From positions 3,804,102-3,868,101 of the forward strand of contig CM040453.1 in NCBI GenBank assembly GCA_022749755.1: a DNA stretch of 64,000 bases. The letters are read 5' to 3'. This document shows positions 1-11,781 of the stretch, in pieces; position 1 is the first letter of the stretch, and each line of letters starts with the position of its first letter. This stretch comes from Azadirachta indica. Lineage: Eukaryota > Streptophyta > Magnoliopsida > Sapindales > Meliaceae. Made by a program: the position numbers and the translations under genes. The notes below the pieces were generated by a model. That model saw only the letters and a program-made list of their open reading frames with translations, was not told the origin of the DNA and did no database searches.

Positions 1-3000
1 TTGCAAATAATTTATGAGCAGTAAAGTAAATATTGAGAACATTATTGGGAACTTTATTACGCGGTCAGTGCAGTGGCGACTTGCTAAACTCGATCATTCC
101 TTTAATCATTGCGTCTTCCACTAATCTTCTCGTTAATTAAACTTTAAACTTACTTATTAATTAATTAGTTAATTAATATTAATGGAGAATTTAAGTACAC
201 TTCTTAATTCACTTTATCAAAAGGACGTTTAATTACTTTAATAATATGCATGCGCTGCTTACGTTTATCGTTATATTTTCACTCCAATCCATTTGTTCAC
301 ATATTCGTATTCACGTTGATTTCGTTTTACTCCATTTATTTTTAATTATATATTTGAAAATATGCAACGTAATAATTAATAAATAAGAGATTAATAATAA
401 TGTTTTGGATAGAAAAACAAAAGGAAAAATAATTTTTGCAAAGTAAATTTGATCATTATTGGATATGGCTTCATATTTTTGTATTATCTTTACAAAATCA
501 ACTCATAAATTTTTCTTTACACAATGTTAAGAGTACAATAAATACTTCTTGTATTCATTTAATGATAATTACTAAAAGTCATTTTAAGAATTAGGGGCAA
601 ATAAATTAAAAATATACATAAATACTTTCGTATTTATTGGCAAATTTATGAAAATCGTGGCATTATGAAAATATTTGTTATCAAATGAAACTTTAATAAT
701 ACTTATTCCACTTTGAAATGTGTTGATAGAATATGTTATTGCCAAGTTTGAAGTGAAAAAGAGTATATTAACTTTAAATTTCATAAATCACATCAATGAT
801 CCAATACAATCTATCCAAATGAATATTTAAATGCAATAAAAATGAGGGATCAAGAAATTGTAAAATCAAAATAATTGATAAGAATAATGAACATATTGAT
901 ATATCTGTATAAAAATAGAGAGAGAAGTGGAGGTGGAGCCATACAATTAGGGCATTGATAATGAGTCAAAAGTCAGAAATAAGAAAAAGGAGACAGAGAG
1001 CATATTATGGGAAAAAAGGTTAATAAAGGGAAGAAGGTCCCTCCACCCACTAACAAATTAAACAACACATGATTTCTTTAATTTTTAATTTCTTTATCCT
1101 TATTATAAAAGAGAATACAATACATGATATATATATATATATATATATTAGAATTCGCTGTAATTAATCAAAAGATAAGATTGAAGCAAACAACTTTTTT
1201 GACTAACTATACATATTTAGTAGTAGTAGTTCACCAAATTCATGGCACACTTGTACTTTTCATTCAATATATGTGTACATCATCTCACTTTTCTCTTTGT
1301 CCTCTACAATTTTGAATTTTATTGTGTTTTAAAAGTTAAAACATATAAGAATTCTCAAGTATTTTATAAAACATGAATTTCAAATGATATAACATTTTTG
1401 TGGATTAATATGCTATAAACTCTGAGTATTAAATTATGATTTTTTTAATGTTATAACTCTATTTGTTATTTACAATTTATTCGTAATTGAGATTCTGTGG
1501 GATTGGAACTCACACCAATATTAGGGATGAGTTCGGTTGACCAATAACCCAGGGACTTATGGTAATATTAAATTATGATTTAGTTTTATAATACTTATCA
1601 TTACAAGTTACCAAAATCTATATAAATTAATAAAGAGGTAGAAAGAGATTATAGATTTTGCCCTTTTTACTATGAAGTCTTAACTTATCATTAATTGGTA
1701 GAAGTATCTTTTAGATACATTACTAGGTATACCATTTCTATAATCATAATTCATAATAATATGCAAATATATATAGTATATCTCAATTCTATCATTAAAT
1801 ATCTACTCAAATTTGTGGTAAAATTTTTAATGTATATTCGTGATCATCAATATCGTATCATGACATTGTTGGTTTTCATTGAAAATAAATTTTATTTGTA
1901 ATTTTAGGATTTTCTTATTTATTATATAAAAATAAATAAAAATTTTCATTTTAGTGCAACTGAATTTAATTTTAGCATTTATGAAATTGAACAAAATTTG
2001 ATTTCAAACAACATATCTTTTGTTATTATGCTAAAATTTTTTACCAGTACAATCAATATTTATATAACTTTGCTTTACTAGAATTAATATTTTTATACTA
2101 ATTTTTAGTATAAAAATCTCAAGTGGAATGTATGATAAAATTTATGATAATTTTCAATAATCCGTAAATAAATTTGTACTTTTTATTTAAACTTTAGGGA
2201 AGGTAATTGAAAAAAATAAATATTTTTATTAGTTAAAAAAGTAATTGAAACTTTTCTTATTTTTCTAAAAGTAAAATGGAACAGGTCCTGGCAATTAATT
2301 AAGCACCTATTCAATCCACCTACCAAAACCAAAATAAACAAACATCACAAAACAGGATTTGATTAATTGATTGTAAATAAAATTCTAATAGCTGGACTTT
2401 CTTTATCAAGACATATTACCAAAATATAGAGCATAGAAGCTAGCAAGTTGATTTTTATTTGTTTTGAAGAAAATACCAAAACCATCCCTGAGTTTTAATT
2501 TAATATTAAGTATTTGGATATAGTTGCATTTTTTAGAAAATCATTATAATAATAGGCTACTACCTTAGGCTCTCGTTAAATTGTGAGTTGTCAATTTACA
2601 ATATTGATATAAACAAATTAATAGGTAGGTAGCAATATGATTTGCAATAGGTTTATTTTTAAGAAAATTTTATGAATAATAATTGTTCATCATTCTATTT
2701 ATTGTTATTATTTTTAGCACAATAATATTATTATGACAGACAGTAATAATGATTCATAATAATAATAATAATAATATTTTTAATCAAAATATTTAATTAT
2801 TAAATTTTGATAATATGTATATAATTTTTTTTATTTTTTGGGTATTGGTTGGTTTTTAAGTGGTAGAGTTTTTTCCAAATAGAAAGATTTGATTCAAATT
2901 TAACATGAAAAAAAAAAGGAAAGGATATTGCATGGTAGGGGTAGGAAACGGCGTCGTAATACACAGTAAGAAAATGTCGAGTGGACTTGGTAGCTGCTGT

Positions 3001-3080
3001 AGTGCCGTTAAACATCACACTCCCCGGAATAATTGACGCGACTTACAACGTCTGGAATTGGAATTAATTGGGAAAATGAA
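1..3080. other. Intergenic AT-rich DNA upstream of the LAX gene
   Basis: No gene is recognisable on either strand. The stretch is very AT-rich, and its short open frames have no family resemblance or splice context. It contains an (AT)n run at about 1125-1149. Its right end probably includes the LAX promoter, but I cannot name a convincing TATA box. Confidence 0.6.
1125..1149. repeat. (AT)n microsatellite
   Basis: A perfect alternating AT tract in AT-rich intergenic DNA. It is likely to vary in length between individuals and has no evident function. Confidence 0.85.
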
Positions 3081-3189
3081 TTCCCGAGAATTTTTCATTA
3101 TTTTATTGGGTAGATTTGGATCTGCACTGTACAGCGACATTCATGAAACCATATTTTAAATAAATGCTATTGTAGTGTAGACTCTGCGA

Positions 3190-4111
3190 GAACACACAGA
3201 GACACTATAGACTGGTGAGAGAAAGAGAGATTGAGAGAGGGAGAGAATACAAAAGAAAAAATTTTTAAGCAAAAGTACAGTGATAGATCATAGAAGCTAT
3301 CTAAGATCTCTGCAACTGTTAACAGAAAACTCACAGACAGAGAAGTTGAGTAAAAGGAAGCAAAGCATGCAAAATTAGATTTCGTGTTGTTGTCATCACT
3401 TGTGTGTTTTTTTTTTTTTTTTTTTCCTTTTATTTGTTCTCTTTAAACACACTGCTTCTGCTGCCAAAAGCAGTTGTAGGTGTCTACCTCTCTCAGGTGC
3501 TTCCTTATTTTGCTGTCAGATCTTGGGTTTTGTTCTCTCTTGCTTCATTGTTGGCTCAAAGTCTTCCCTCTTTAAGAGAGAAAAAGCACTTTATTGTTTC
3601 TGGGTTTTTTGACAGTGCCAAGGCGAAAATCCTTTAGAAAAAGGGCAGAATTTATGAGGGTATATAGAATGGAGTATTGACAGAGTCATTTAAGACACTG
3701 CCAATCCTGGAATTGTGTACACTTTTTTATTTCTCTTTAAATGATATTGTAAATGCATGAAAATTAAAATTGTAACTGCCGAATGAGCGAAACGATTCTG
3801 GACTATTGTTCGAAGAGGTAAAAACCAGACACAAATTCAGTGTCTCTTTCCTTAGAAGGAAAATTTTAGAAGCAAAGCATTTTGGCAGCGATCGCACATT
3901 TGTCGAGGAAAGAGTGTCTTTGGAGTCCATCTTCTCACTGTAAATCGCCAAAAGTCATCAAAACAAGGCAATTTACGCTGAGGAAAAGAAATAGGTCATA
4001 CACTCTGTTTCTTGAGTTTAATTTTCTGGGTTTGGCTTAAATTTATAACGTTTATTCTTGCTTGTGGTGTTGCAGATCTATATATATTTGTGTTTAGAGA
4101 AGTGAAGCAAA
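3190..4111 (+). promoter_or_regulatory. Probable 5' leader of the LAX gene, with GA-rich tract and possible leader intron
   Basis: A purine-rich GA tract lies at about 3217-3248 and a poly-T run at about 3408-3426. GA/CT tracts are common in plant core promoters and 5' UTRs. A good acceptor (tgttgcag) ends at 4075, 36 bases before the LAX start codon, suggesting that an intron in the leader is removed here. The transcription start and the donor cannot be fixed from sequence alone. Confidence 0.4.
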
Positions 4112-7100
4112 ATGTTATCACAGAAACAAGCAGAGGAAGCAATGGTTACAAGCTTCAACGAGACTGAGAATGAAGAGAAAGAGGAAGAAAGTAAGGCTGA
4201 TGAGTCAAAATTTGGCCTGAAAAGTCTGCTTTGGCATGGTGGGTCTGTTTATGATGCCTGGTTTAGCTGTGCTTCAAATCAAGTAATTCTTCTTTTACAA
4301 CTAAAATAAGAAAAACCTTTCATTTTCACTAGTTTTAATGAAAATTTTGATTTATTTATTTTATGTTCTGAATTACAGGTTGCTCAAGTTTTGTTGACCC
4401 TACCATACTCGTTCTCTCAGCTGGGAATGCTATCAGGCATTATATTTCAGATTTTTTATGGGCTTTTAGGAAGCTGGACTGCATATCTTATCAGTGTTCT
4501 CTATGTGGAGTATCGAAGCAGAAAGGAGAAAGAGAATGTCAGCTTCAAGAACCATGTCATACAGGTTAGCTTTTCACGAACAAACCCAACAAAAAAAAAA
4601 AATTCATTTTTTCTTTCGCTAAACCCAAAAATGTTTTAAAAATTTAATTTCACTTGTTTCTTTCTTTGTATTTTCTTTAAAAATTTTTCATAAACTCTGC
4701 AGTGGTTTGAAGTGTTGGATGGTTTGCTGGGTCCATACTGGAAAGCTGTTGGATTAGCCTTCAACTGTACTTTTCTCCTCTTGGGATCTGTTATCCAGCT
4801 TATAGCTTGTGCAAGGTATATAATTCTTTTTTCCTATTATTTTTTATTAAATTTCCAGTTTAAAAGATTTAGGTTTTGTTTCATCTTATCTAAAATTTCT
4901 GCTTAATTTATTTCTGTGATTACAGTAATATATACTACATAAATGACAATTTAGACAAGAGAACATGGACTTATATCTTTGGAGCTTGTTGTGCCACTAC
5001 TGTGTTCATCCCTTCGTTCCACAATTACAGAATTTGGTCTTTCCTTGGCCTTGGTATGACAACCTATACTGCCTGGTATCTGACCATTGCAGCTCTTGTT
5101 CATGGCCAGGTAATTTAATTCAATGCTCCCGGTGCTTCCTCCATATCTTCTTCGCTTATCAGCCGTGAGATTTGAGCCCCTTCACCTACCCTTTTGCAGG
5201 TTGATGGTGTGGTTCACTCAGGCCCAACCAAATTGGTTTTGTACTTCACTGGAGCCACCAATATACTCTATACTTTTGGTGGACATGCAGTCACTGTGTA
5301 AGTGAACAATTTTTTATTTTTTTAATTAATTAAAGGTGAAGAAAAAATATAAAATAAAATCTGTTGCTAAGTAGATTTTAGTAGCAGCTTTTGTTTGCCA
5401 TTGGTGGGGTTGAATAAGAAGACAAAATTTTGATATTGAGCCGCTAATCTCCTTAAAATAGTCAATGTTATGCTTGATTCTGCGTTTGGTGCTGGCTAGA
5501 AAAGTCTTGTGGGTAGGTAAATTTTAAATTGTTACTTGGTGCTTTTTATTGGTGGCTGATGGTGGAAATTACAGTTTAGTTTATTATGATTTTGAATGAA
5601 TTTCTATCATTGCAAATCCAGATGGTCCTCATTTGCTCTGCTACTTTAGCTGAAGATTTTGCATCTTTTCTCAGAGGATCTTGATTATGTTTCCTTGCTA
5701 AAAAGTAGCATATACATGGCATGTCCCACATGTATTCGTTTTGGTCAGAGACTTTTGTTTGACCAATTAGTGATGAGAATGAAATTAAACAATTTATGAA
5801 TTTTGATGTTGCAGAGAAATTATGCATGCAATGTGGAAGCCTCAGAAATTCAAGTACATATATCTCTTTGCCACTCTTTATGTGTTCACTCTAACAATCC
5901 CATCTGCTGCTGCTGTTTACTGGGCTTTTGGTGACCAGCTCCTTACACATTCAAATGCCTTCTCACTGCTTCCACGTAGTGGATGGCGTGATGCTGCAGT
6001 TATCCTAATGCTAATCCATCAGGTTTATACATATTGTGATAGCAACTGATTTTTGTGACTTATGTATTAGACAAGTTGAGCAACTGAATTGGCAGGACTG
6101 ATATTTTGGCTTACTATTTTGCAGTTCATAACATTTGGGTTTGCATGTACTCCGTTATATTTTGTGTGGGAGAAAGTGGTCGGGATGCATGATACAAAGA
6201 GCATATGTTTAAGGGCACTTGCCCGGTTGCCTGTGGTGGTACCTATATGGTTCTTGGCCATTATATTTCCTTTCTTTGGTCCCATTAACTCAGCTGTAGG
6301 GGCTCTTCTTGTCAGCTTCACTGTCTACATCATCCCTGCTTTAGCCCATATGCTTACTTATCGATCAGCCTCCGCTCGACAGGTAAATGGTCCAATCTTT
6401 CAATTTCTTATCTTCAATTTATATCTAATGTACAAACTACCCTGCTCGTCAAATGTCACAGTGAATTTTCTAGTCCATGACTTGGATTTTAGTGTGTTGT
6501 GATAAATAATTGATAGGCGTTCCCTTTTGGTCACTATTAAGTATTGTACTTAGCATGTGAGTTCAAACCTTCAAGTATCTGGGGCAACAAAAATTTCTGC
6601 ATAATTGGTGTATCTGATTGTTGCTTTATGGGGTTATACCGTTCTTTATTGTTTTATTAAGACGTTTCCAGACTCATAATGTAGCTTGGAGGTGACCTGA
6701 ACTCCAAATGTCAATGGTAGTTCTAGGCCCACCTGGAGATTTAATGCTCAAAAAATGCAAATTTATGAACTAAGATGGGGTTGGTGGTCTCTCGTTGTCA
6801 GTCAGTTATGTGCTATTCTCACACTTATGTCCCTGTACTACTTGCAACTTAAAATTAGGTGGATGTTTAATAAGCCACCGTCTTATTCTTAATATTAACA
6901 AGTTATAAACATTTTATCACACATTACAACAATTTCAAATTGAAGAGTAAGGCTCAGTAACTTGAATCCTCGTACTAAATCTCAATCCTTTTGGTTAGCA
7001 TTTTAAAGGGGAATTTTCAATATTCGTGCAGAGTTCTACTTGAACAATTTTCTTATGTAGCTTTATAGCAAGTCATCTTTTACAAGTTTTTCTTGTGTAA

Positions 7101-7317
7101 GCAGAATTCAGCGGAGAAGCTACCGTTCTTCCTCCCCAGTTGGACAGCCATGTTTGTGCTGAACACATTTGTAGTAGTGTGGGTACTAGTGGTTGGCTTT
7201 GGATTAGGAGGGTGGGCTAGCATGGCCAACTTCATCAAGCAAGTTGACACATTTGGACTCTTCGCCAAGTGTTATCAGTGCCCGCCACCAGCCACAGCTG
7301 CTGCAGCACATCACTGA
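4112..7317 (+). CDS. LAX: Auxin influx carrier, AUX1/LAX family (LAX2/LAX3-like)
   Basis: Plasma-membrane permease of the amino acid/auxin permease superfamily that co-transports IAA with protons into cells and works with PIN exporters in polar auxin transport. Eight exons join without a frame break: 4112-4282, 4379-4564, 4703-4815, 4926-5109, 5200-5297, 5815-6022, 6125-6382 and 7105-7317, giving 476 residues, a normal family length. Family-diagnostic stretches include WHGGSVYDAWFSCASNQVAQ, NHVIQWFEVLDGLLG, TGATNILYTFGGHAVTVEIM and the C-terminal DTFGLFAKCYQCPPP. The body is the usual array of about ten or eleven hydrophobic helices after an acidic, variable cytosolic N terminus. The start at 4112 matches the family N terminus and is the first Met after the putative leader acceptor. 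The LAX2-versus-LAX3 assignment is open; family membership is essentially certain. Confidence 0.97.
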
Positions 7318-7335
7318 ATGTGGATCTAAATTTGT

Positions 7336-7361
7336 TGAGCCTGAGCCTGAGCCTGAGCCTG
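7336..7361 (+). repeat. Hexanucleotide repeat in LAX 3' UTR
   Basis: Four tandem copies of GAGCCT lie about 20 bases after the LAX stop codon, within the probable 3' UTR. This is a simple-sequence expansion with no known role. Confidence 0.85.
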
Positions 7362-7435
7362 AAATCCACCCACAGCATTTTTAACATACTATGTTGTATT
7401 GTACATAGGGAGGCATCAGCGTCTGCATCTGCTTC

Positions 7436-7438
<3 letters not shown>

Positions 7439-7471
<33 letters not shown>
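7439..7471. repeat. (TA)n microsatellite in LAX 3' UTR
   Basis: About 16 TA units, roughly 120 bases after the LAX stop codon and so probably transcribed as 3' UTR. It is likely to be length-polymorphic. Confidence 0.85.
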
Positions 7472-7474
<3 letters not shown>

Positions 7475-7559
7475 GCTGTGCTGTGTTTTCCCTCTTTTGT
7501 TCTTCTTTGGTTCAACATTTTTGTATTCTAGTATTAGATGATTGTGAATGTTTGTATTT

Positions 7560-9200
7560 TCTTTGGTATTGAATCAAATTTTATTTTTTCTATAAACTTT
7601 TCTTATAATCTTATCTTCAATAGTCCCACTAGATTAATATATCAGAAAAATTCTCAGTTCACATGGTCTAGAAATTGGCTTGCTTCTGTTCTAGAACTAC
7701 GTTGCATGTTAGGCCATATGAATCCAAAATATACAATTCCAAAATTAAACCACCCTTTTTGACTGAATCATGCGGTTCTAATTTATCTTTTTTATTTCTC
7801 ACATCACATGAATTCGTTACTCTTGTGTCTGTCCTGTTACTGAATAAAATCCTATGAAGATTGACTGGTCAAAGAAGCATCTGCCTGTAAAAAAGCAGTG
7901 TCTAAATAAGCACTTCCATGACCCAGCAAACAACATACAATAGATAAGAAAATATACTTCTAAAATGCAAAAGCAAACACGGTGTCACAATGAAGTAAAA
8001 GTTTTATTTTTTTTTGGGAACAATTCTTTTGCGCAATGATAGAGTATGAGAAGATACAAGCTACTTTAAGAAAAGTGTCTGAAGGAACGCGCTTTGTTAA
8101 GATAAAAGAAGAGGTCATGCATCACACGTTTTCATTTTTTTACGTTATATTCTGGTTGCAAAGCATGTTGATTTTACACATAAATAAATAATTATAATAA
8201 GTGTATAAATTAAAGCTTGCAGAAAAGTAAGTTTCAATTTGAGTGCTGGAGAGTGGAGACATAAAGCTATATCTCATCATAACGTTATCATATATAGTAT
8301 TCTCACCTTATTCCTACCTAAGCCTTTAATAAGATTTAAATTTCCGCATTCGCGTGCTTTATAGCAGTTGAATGTCAACCAATCAAATATTTCTTTTAAT
8401 CTTTAACCACGGAAGATTAATGTAGACGTGTCTCAAGCTTTGAAATTCAGATGTTCTGATTTGTGATTCGCGTCTATTTAAAATAAAAATCACTTTAGTT
8501 TTAAAAGTAAAACAAAAAAAGAAGTTAATATTAGTTCTATATAAAGTAAAAATACAACAGTTGTATAACATAATGAGAAAGGAGATTGGAGGCTTGCTCA
8601 TTTGCTCCTTTCATTCTCCTTTGTGTTAAAGTACTGCTCATAGGCTCTGCAGGGTAACCAGACAAAGATCAAAGAGAAAACAAATTACAAAAACTAAATG
8701 TTCATAGATGTTACACGAAGAAAAGATGAAGCTAGTTTAATTAACTCAAATAAGATGGCCTTGGATCAAGCTGTTTAATGTCAGTCTGGAAGTCAGTCCT
8801 ATGGGGCTTGAGAAAGCTTGCTTCTCCTACGGTCCATATTCTTATGTCCCTTTTGAGTCAATCAGGACCATTACATAAATGTTAAAGTTGGTGCTGTACC
8901 TATATATAAATGTTATTGCTTTTAGGTTGAGTTTCTCGACCTCATGACAAAAGAACACAAGTAATTCCATCATAAAGATTTCTTAATAATGAAGCACATG
9001 AACCAAACAGATATTAGAGAACTATGCCATTAGCCATAGTAAGTCTAAAATACAAAAGATCCGAGCCCGAAACACACCCAGTCATAAGTTACAACAATAA
9101 TTTATAGTCAATTTGATGCAATTAGATTGAACACCATCACATAATTTAATAATTAACTACAGAGAAAGATTTATGGCTAAATTTAGCTATTATGCAAAAC
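7560..9200. other. Intergenic, no gene seen
   Basis: The stretch lies between the LAX 3' end and the 3' end of the minus-strand DUF724-like gene. I see no supported gene, transposon terminus or RNA gene. Its right end probably holds the 3' UTR of the DUF724-like gene. Confidence 0.5.
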
Positions 9201-9216
9201 TAGCAGATACTTTTAA

Positions 9217-10119
9217 CTACAGTGGTTCCTTGGCTAGCTTAGCAAAGGCAGCATCAAACTTTGGTAGATCATTCTCCAACTTTTCATCTTCAATCAGCTT
9301 ACTCTGCATGCTATCTTCTTCTTTCTTGGCCATTGCTCGCAAGTTCACAATCAAACTCTCAAGCCTACTCTTGTCCATTCTATGATTCTCAGCCTTGATC
9401 TTCAACCCTTTTACCACAGATTGTGACAACTTGAGCTCAAGCATAACATCAGTTAGTTCCACTAATCTTTTCCTTAATGCAATCACATTGTACCCTAAAT
9501 TTTGCAACTCCTCCACTGTTTTCCACAGCTCTTTGGCTCTGACCCAGAAATCCACTGCTTGTAAAGATTGTATTTCTTTCACTGTTTCTTCAAAAATTTG
9601 ATCCCATGCAGATATTAATTTCTTTCTTGTTAGTTCAGAGTAGTTTCGAAGCTGATAAAAATGTGGGTTTTGTGGTATTCCATTCAAGCTTCGAGAAACC
9701 AATGTCAATGGCAAAGGAGAATTTGTCACTTGTTCCTTATTTGCTTTTCTAGTTGCCTTGTTTTGCTTGATCTCATCTGGAAAGGGAATACCAAATACAA
9801 TAAAATTTTATCAACTAGAGAAATAAAATTGATCCATAATGTAAACATTGATCTCACCCGTGGTTGATGTTGTCTCGGATGAAATTACTGATGAAGAACT
9901 AGAGGAAATTGGTGGAAAAATAAAAGTTGGATATGCAGTTGCGCTGACAGAGAAACTAGAAGTAGACAACTTGGTATCAAAGGAGTTAGCATTAGCATGA
10001 GTTTGTGCTGCAAAAACAGGAGCATCACTTGTATGCAAAGTTGGTCTTACACGGCATTTACAGCACTTTTTACACATCCCATGTTTTTTCCTGGAGCGAC
10101 AAGCATTACATTTGTCCAT
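9217..10119 (-). CDS. Short DUF724-like coiled-coil protein with Cys-rich N terminus
   Basis: Two coding exons (10119-9858 and 9776-9217) join in phase to encode 273 residues. The first 25 residues contain a Cys cluster (CNAC, then CKKCCKC), possibly a small metal-binding knuckle. A Ser/Thr-rich linker follows to about residue 90. From about residue 118 the sequence resembles DUF724 (Pfam PF05266): a PQNPHF motif at 122-127, then LQ-, ELW-, EELQNLGYNVIALRKRL-type segments and a long charged coiled coil. Arabidopsis DUF724 proteins are usually larger and carry Agenet domains, which are absent here. The frame continues through a spliceable exon upstream (about 10323-10375), but a TAG lies in frame beyond it and that exon has no Met, so 10119 is the best start. 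Molecular function is unknown; protein or chromatin interaction is inferred from the family only. Confidence 0.72.
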
Positions 10120-10793
10120 GGCTGAAACATATGTAGTTGCAATTCATCGGAAAAAAGATCCAGGGTACACATGCTTGAAAACAATCACTAACTAACAGTT
10201 ACAATATGCTAACGTCATTGAAATTAAAATGTTTACAAGAAATGGTAGTAGTAGTCTAAACAACATATAATGTCGCATTAACACTTTTACTAGTGAGAAA
10301 TGGTTAGCATATTTACCAGATGTTGGAGCATTAGAACCCAGGGAGAAATATCCTATTGAATCTCCTTTCGTGGCTGATAAGCAGAAGAGAGGCGAAACAC
10401 AATTATTTTACATTGTTTAAAGCTCATGAAATCATCAATCGAAAGAAAATATGGAAATACTGACCAGGAATCTAAAAGGCAGAGCCAAATGATGTCCATG
10501 GTCGTGCTGAGAAGAGGAAATTTTCCCTTTCCAGAATCATGGTGAAATTGAATTTAGTAAAGGATGATTCAACTGTTTTTCTGCGCGGAATGATGACCAA
10601 AATATAGCGAAGTCTTACTTCCTTGTTGGGTTTGATTGTGTTGGAGTTGGTGTTTGGCGGTCAAAATCTTGGCTTGAATGCTCGACACTTGGCACTGAAC
10701 TGAGGAGTGAAGAGAATTGAATGGCTTTTTTGGGTTAATTTGCCAAGACAACCATGGAATTTAAAGAGACACAAATCGAGTTGGATCACTTTT

Positions 10794-10815
10794 GCCATTG
10801 CCATTGCCATTGCCC
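10794..10815. repeat. TTGCCA tandem repeat and nearby AAAT repeat
   Basis: About four TTGCCA units lie just upstream of the minus-strand DUF724-like gene. A tetranucleotide AAAT run follows at about 10869-10892. Both are simple repeats in a likely promoter region. Confidence 0.7.
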
Positions 10816-11770
10816 CTGCTCTGTACAATTTTACATTTCTTGCAATTTAAGGAACCAACTTTCCATCCAAAAATAAATAAATAAATAAATAAGAGTCAAC
10901 TTTCCATTCCCGCCGCAGCCACTGTCAACGAAACTACGAGTCGTACTATGCTGAAATTTGCCTATGATAAGTCGTCTACTCGCGATTCAGATCTGACGAC
11001 TTGCTGTGACTTTACATCTAAATCTTTTTCGTTGGGTGATAATGATATTCCAAAACAGTGATAATGAAATTCGGGTCCCGATCCTGAACTCGTATATTTG
11101 TAAATAAGGATATAATTCTTTCCTTTGTATCTAATCGGTCTCTATCATGAAAATGGTCAAACTACTTTATATTGAATTTGATATATATATATATATATAT
11201 ATACATATGTATAGGTTGTTTTTTTTTTTTAAAATTTTCTTGTATTTTTTAAAATAATTCAGGTTTAAAATTCATCAGAATACAAATATAGAAATATTGA
11301 TTTTTAAATAAAATTTTAGATAAAAAATAAACCAACTTAAGAACTACAAGAAAAAGAAAAATGATTCGGATATAAACTTAAAAAGTAAAGGAGATGTTAG
11401 TAATTAATGGACAAATTATGCCCCCAGTTGAGGAATCAAAATATTGGGATCTAGGTGTTAGCGACCGCCTTCAAAAAAACAAAAAAGGTGTTAGCGACCC
11501 ATAACATGACACGTGTCGCTAACAAGATAATTAAGGAGCATGCTAATCACTGTAGTATCATGGCTGACAGAGAGAAGTGAGACTGTTGGGCGTGATTGTG
11601 AATTGCGATTGTACTGTCAAAATCTGCATTTGCATCGTTTCCCGGTCTCCCCTAAAGGACATTAAGCTTCAAGTTCGTGACTTTTCTGATTGGATTCCAG
11701 TTTTAGATGAAGTTTGTATTACGTAGTCAAATACTTGAATCACTCTTGTTTTCTTTGGTTTTCACCGTCG
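10800..11770. other. Intergenic region between divergent DUF724-like and WIYLD genes
   Basis: The two flanking genes point away from each other, so this stretch probably holds both promoters. It contains an (AT)n run at about 11181-11202 and a G-box-type ACACGTGTC motif at about 11509. No coding sequence is recognisable. Confidence 0.5.
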
Positions 11771-11781
11771 TGTGATTCGCA

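Noticed and set aside
1490..1560. Short GC-richer island with a GGGATGAG motif, possibly a transposon end
   Set aside because: No matching inverted terminus and no flanking duplication.
3400..3951. Several overlapping short frames in the LAX leader
   Set aside because: They lie in a probable 5' UTR/intron, use poly-T or low-complexity sequence and show no family similarity.
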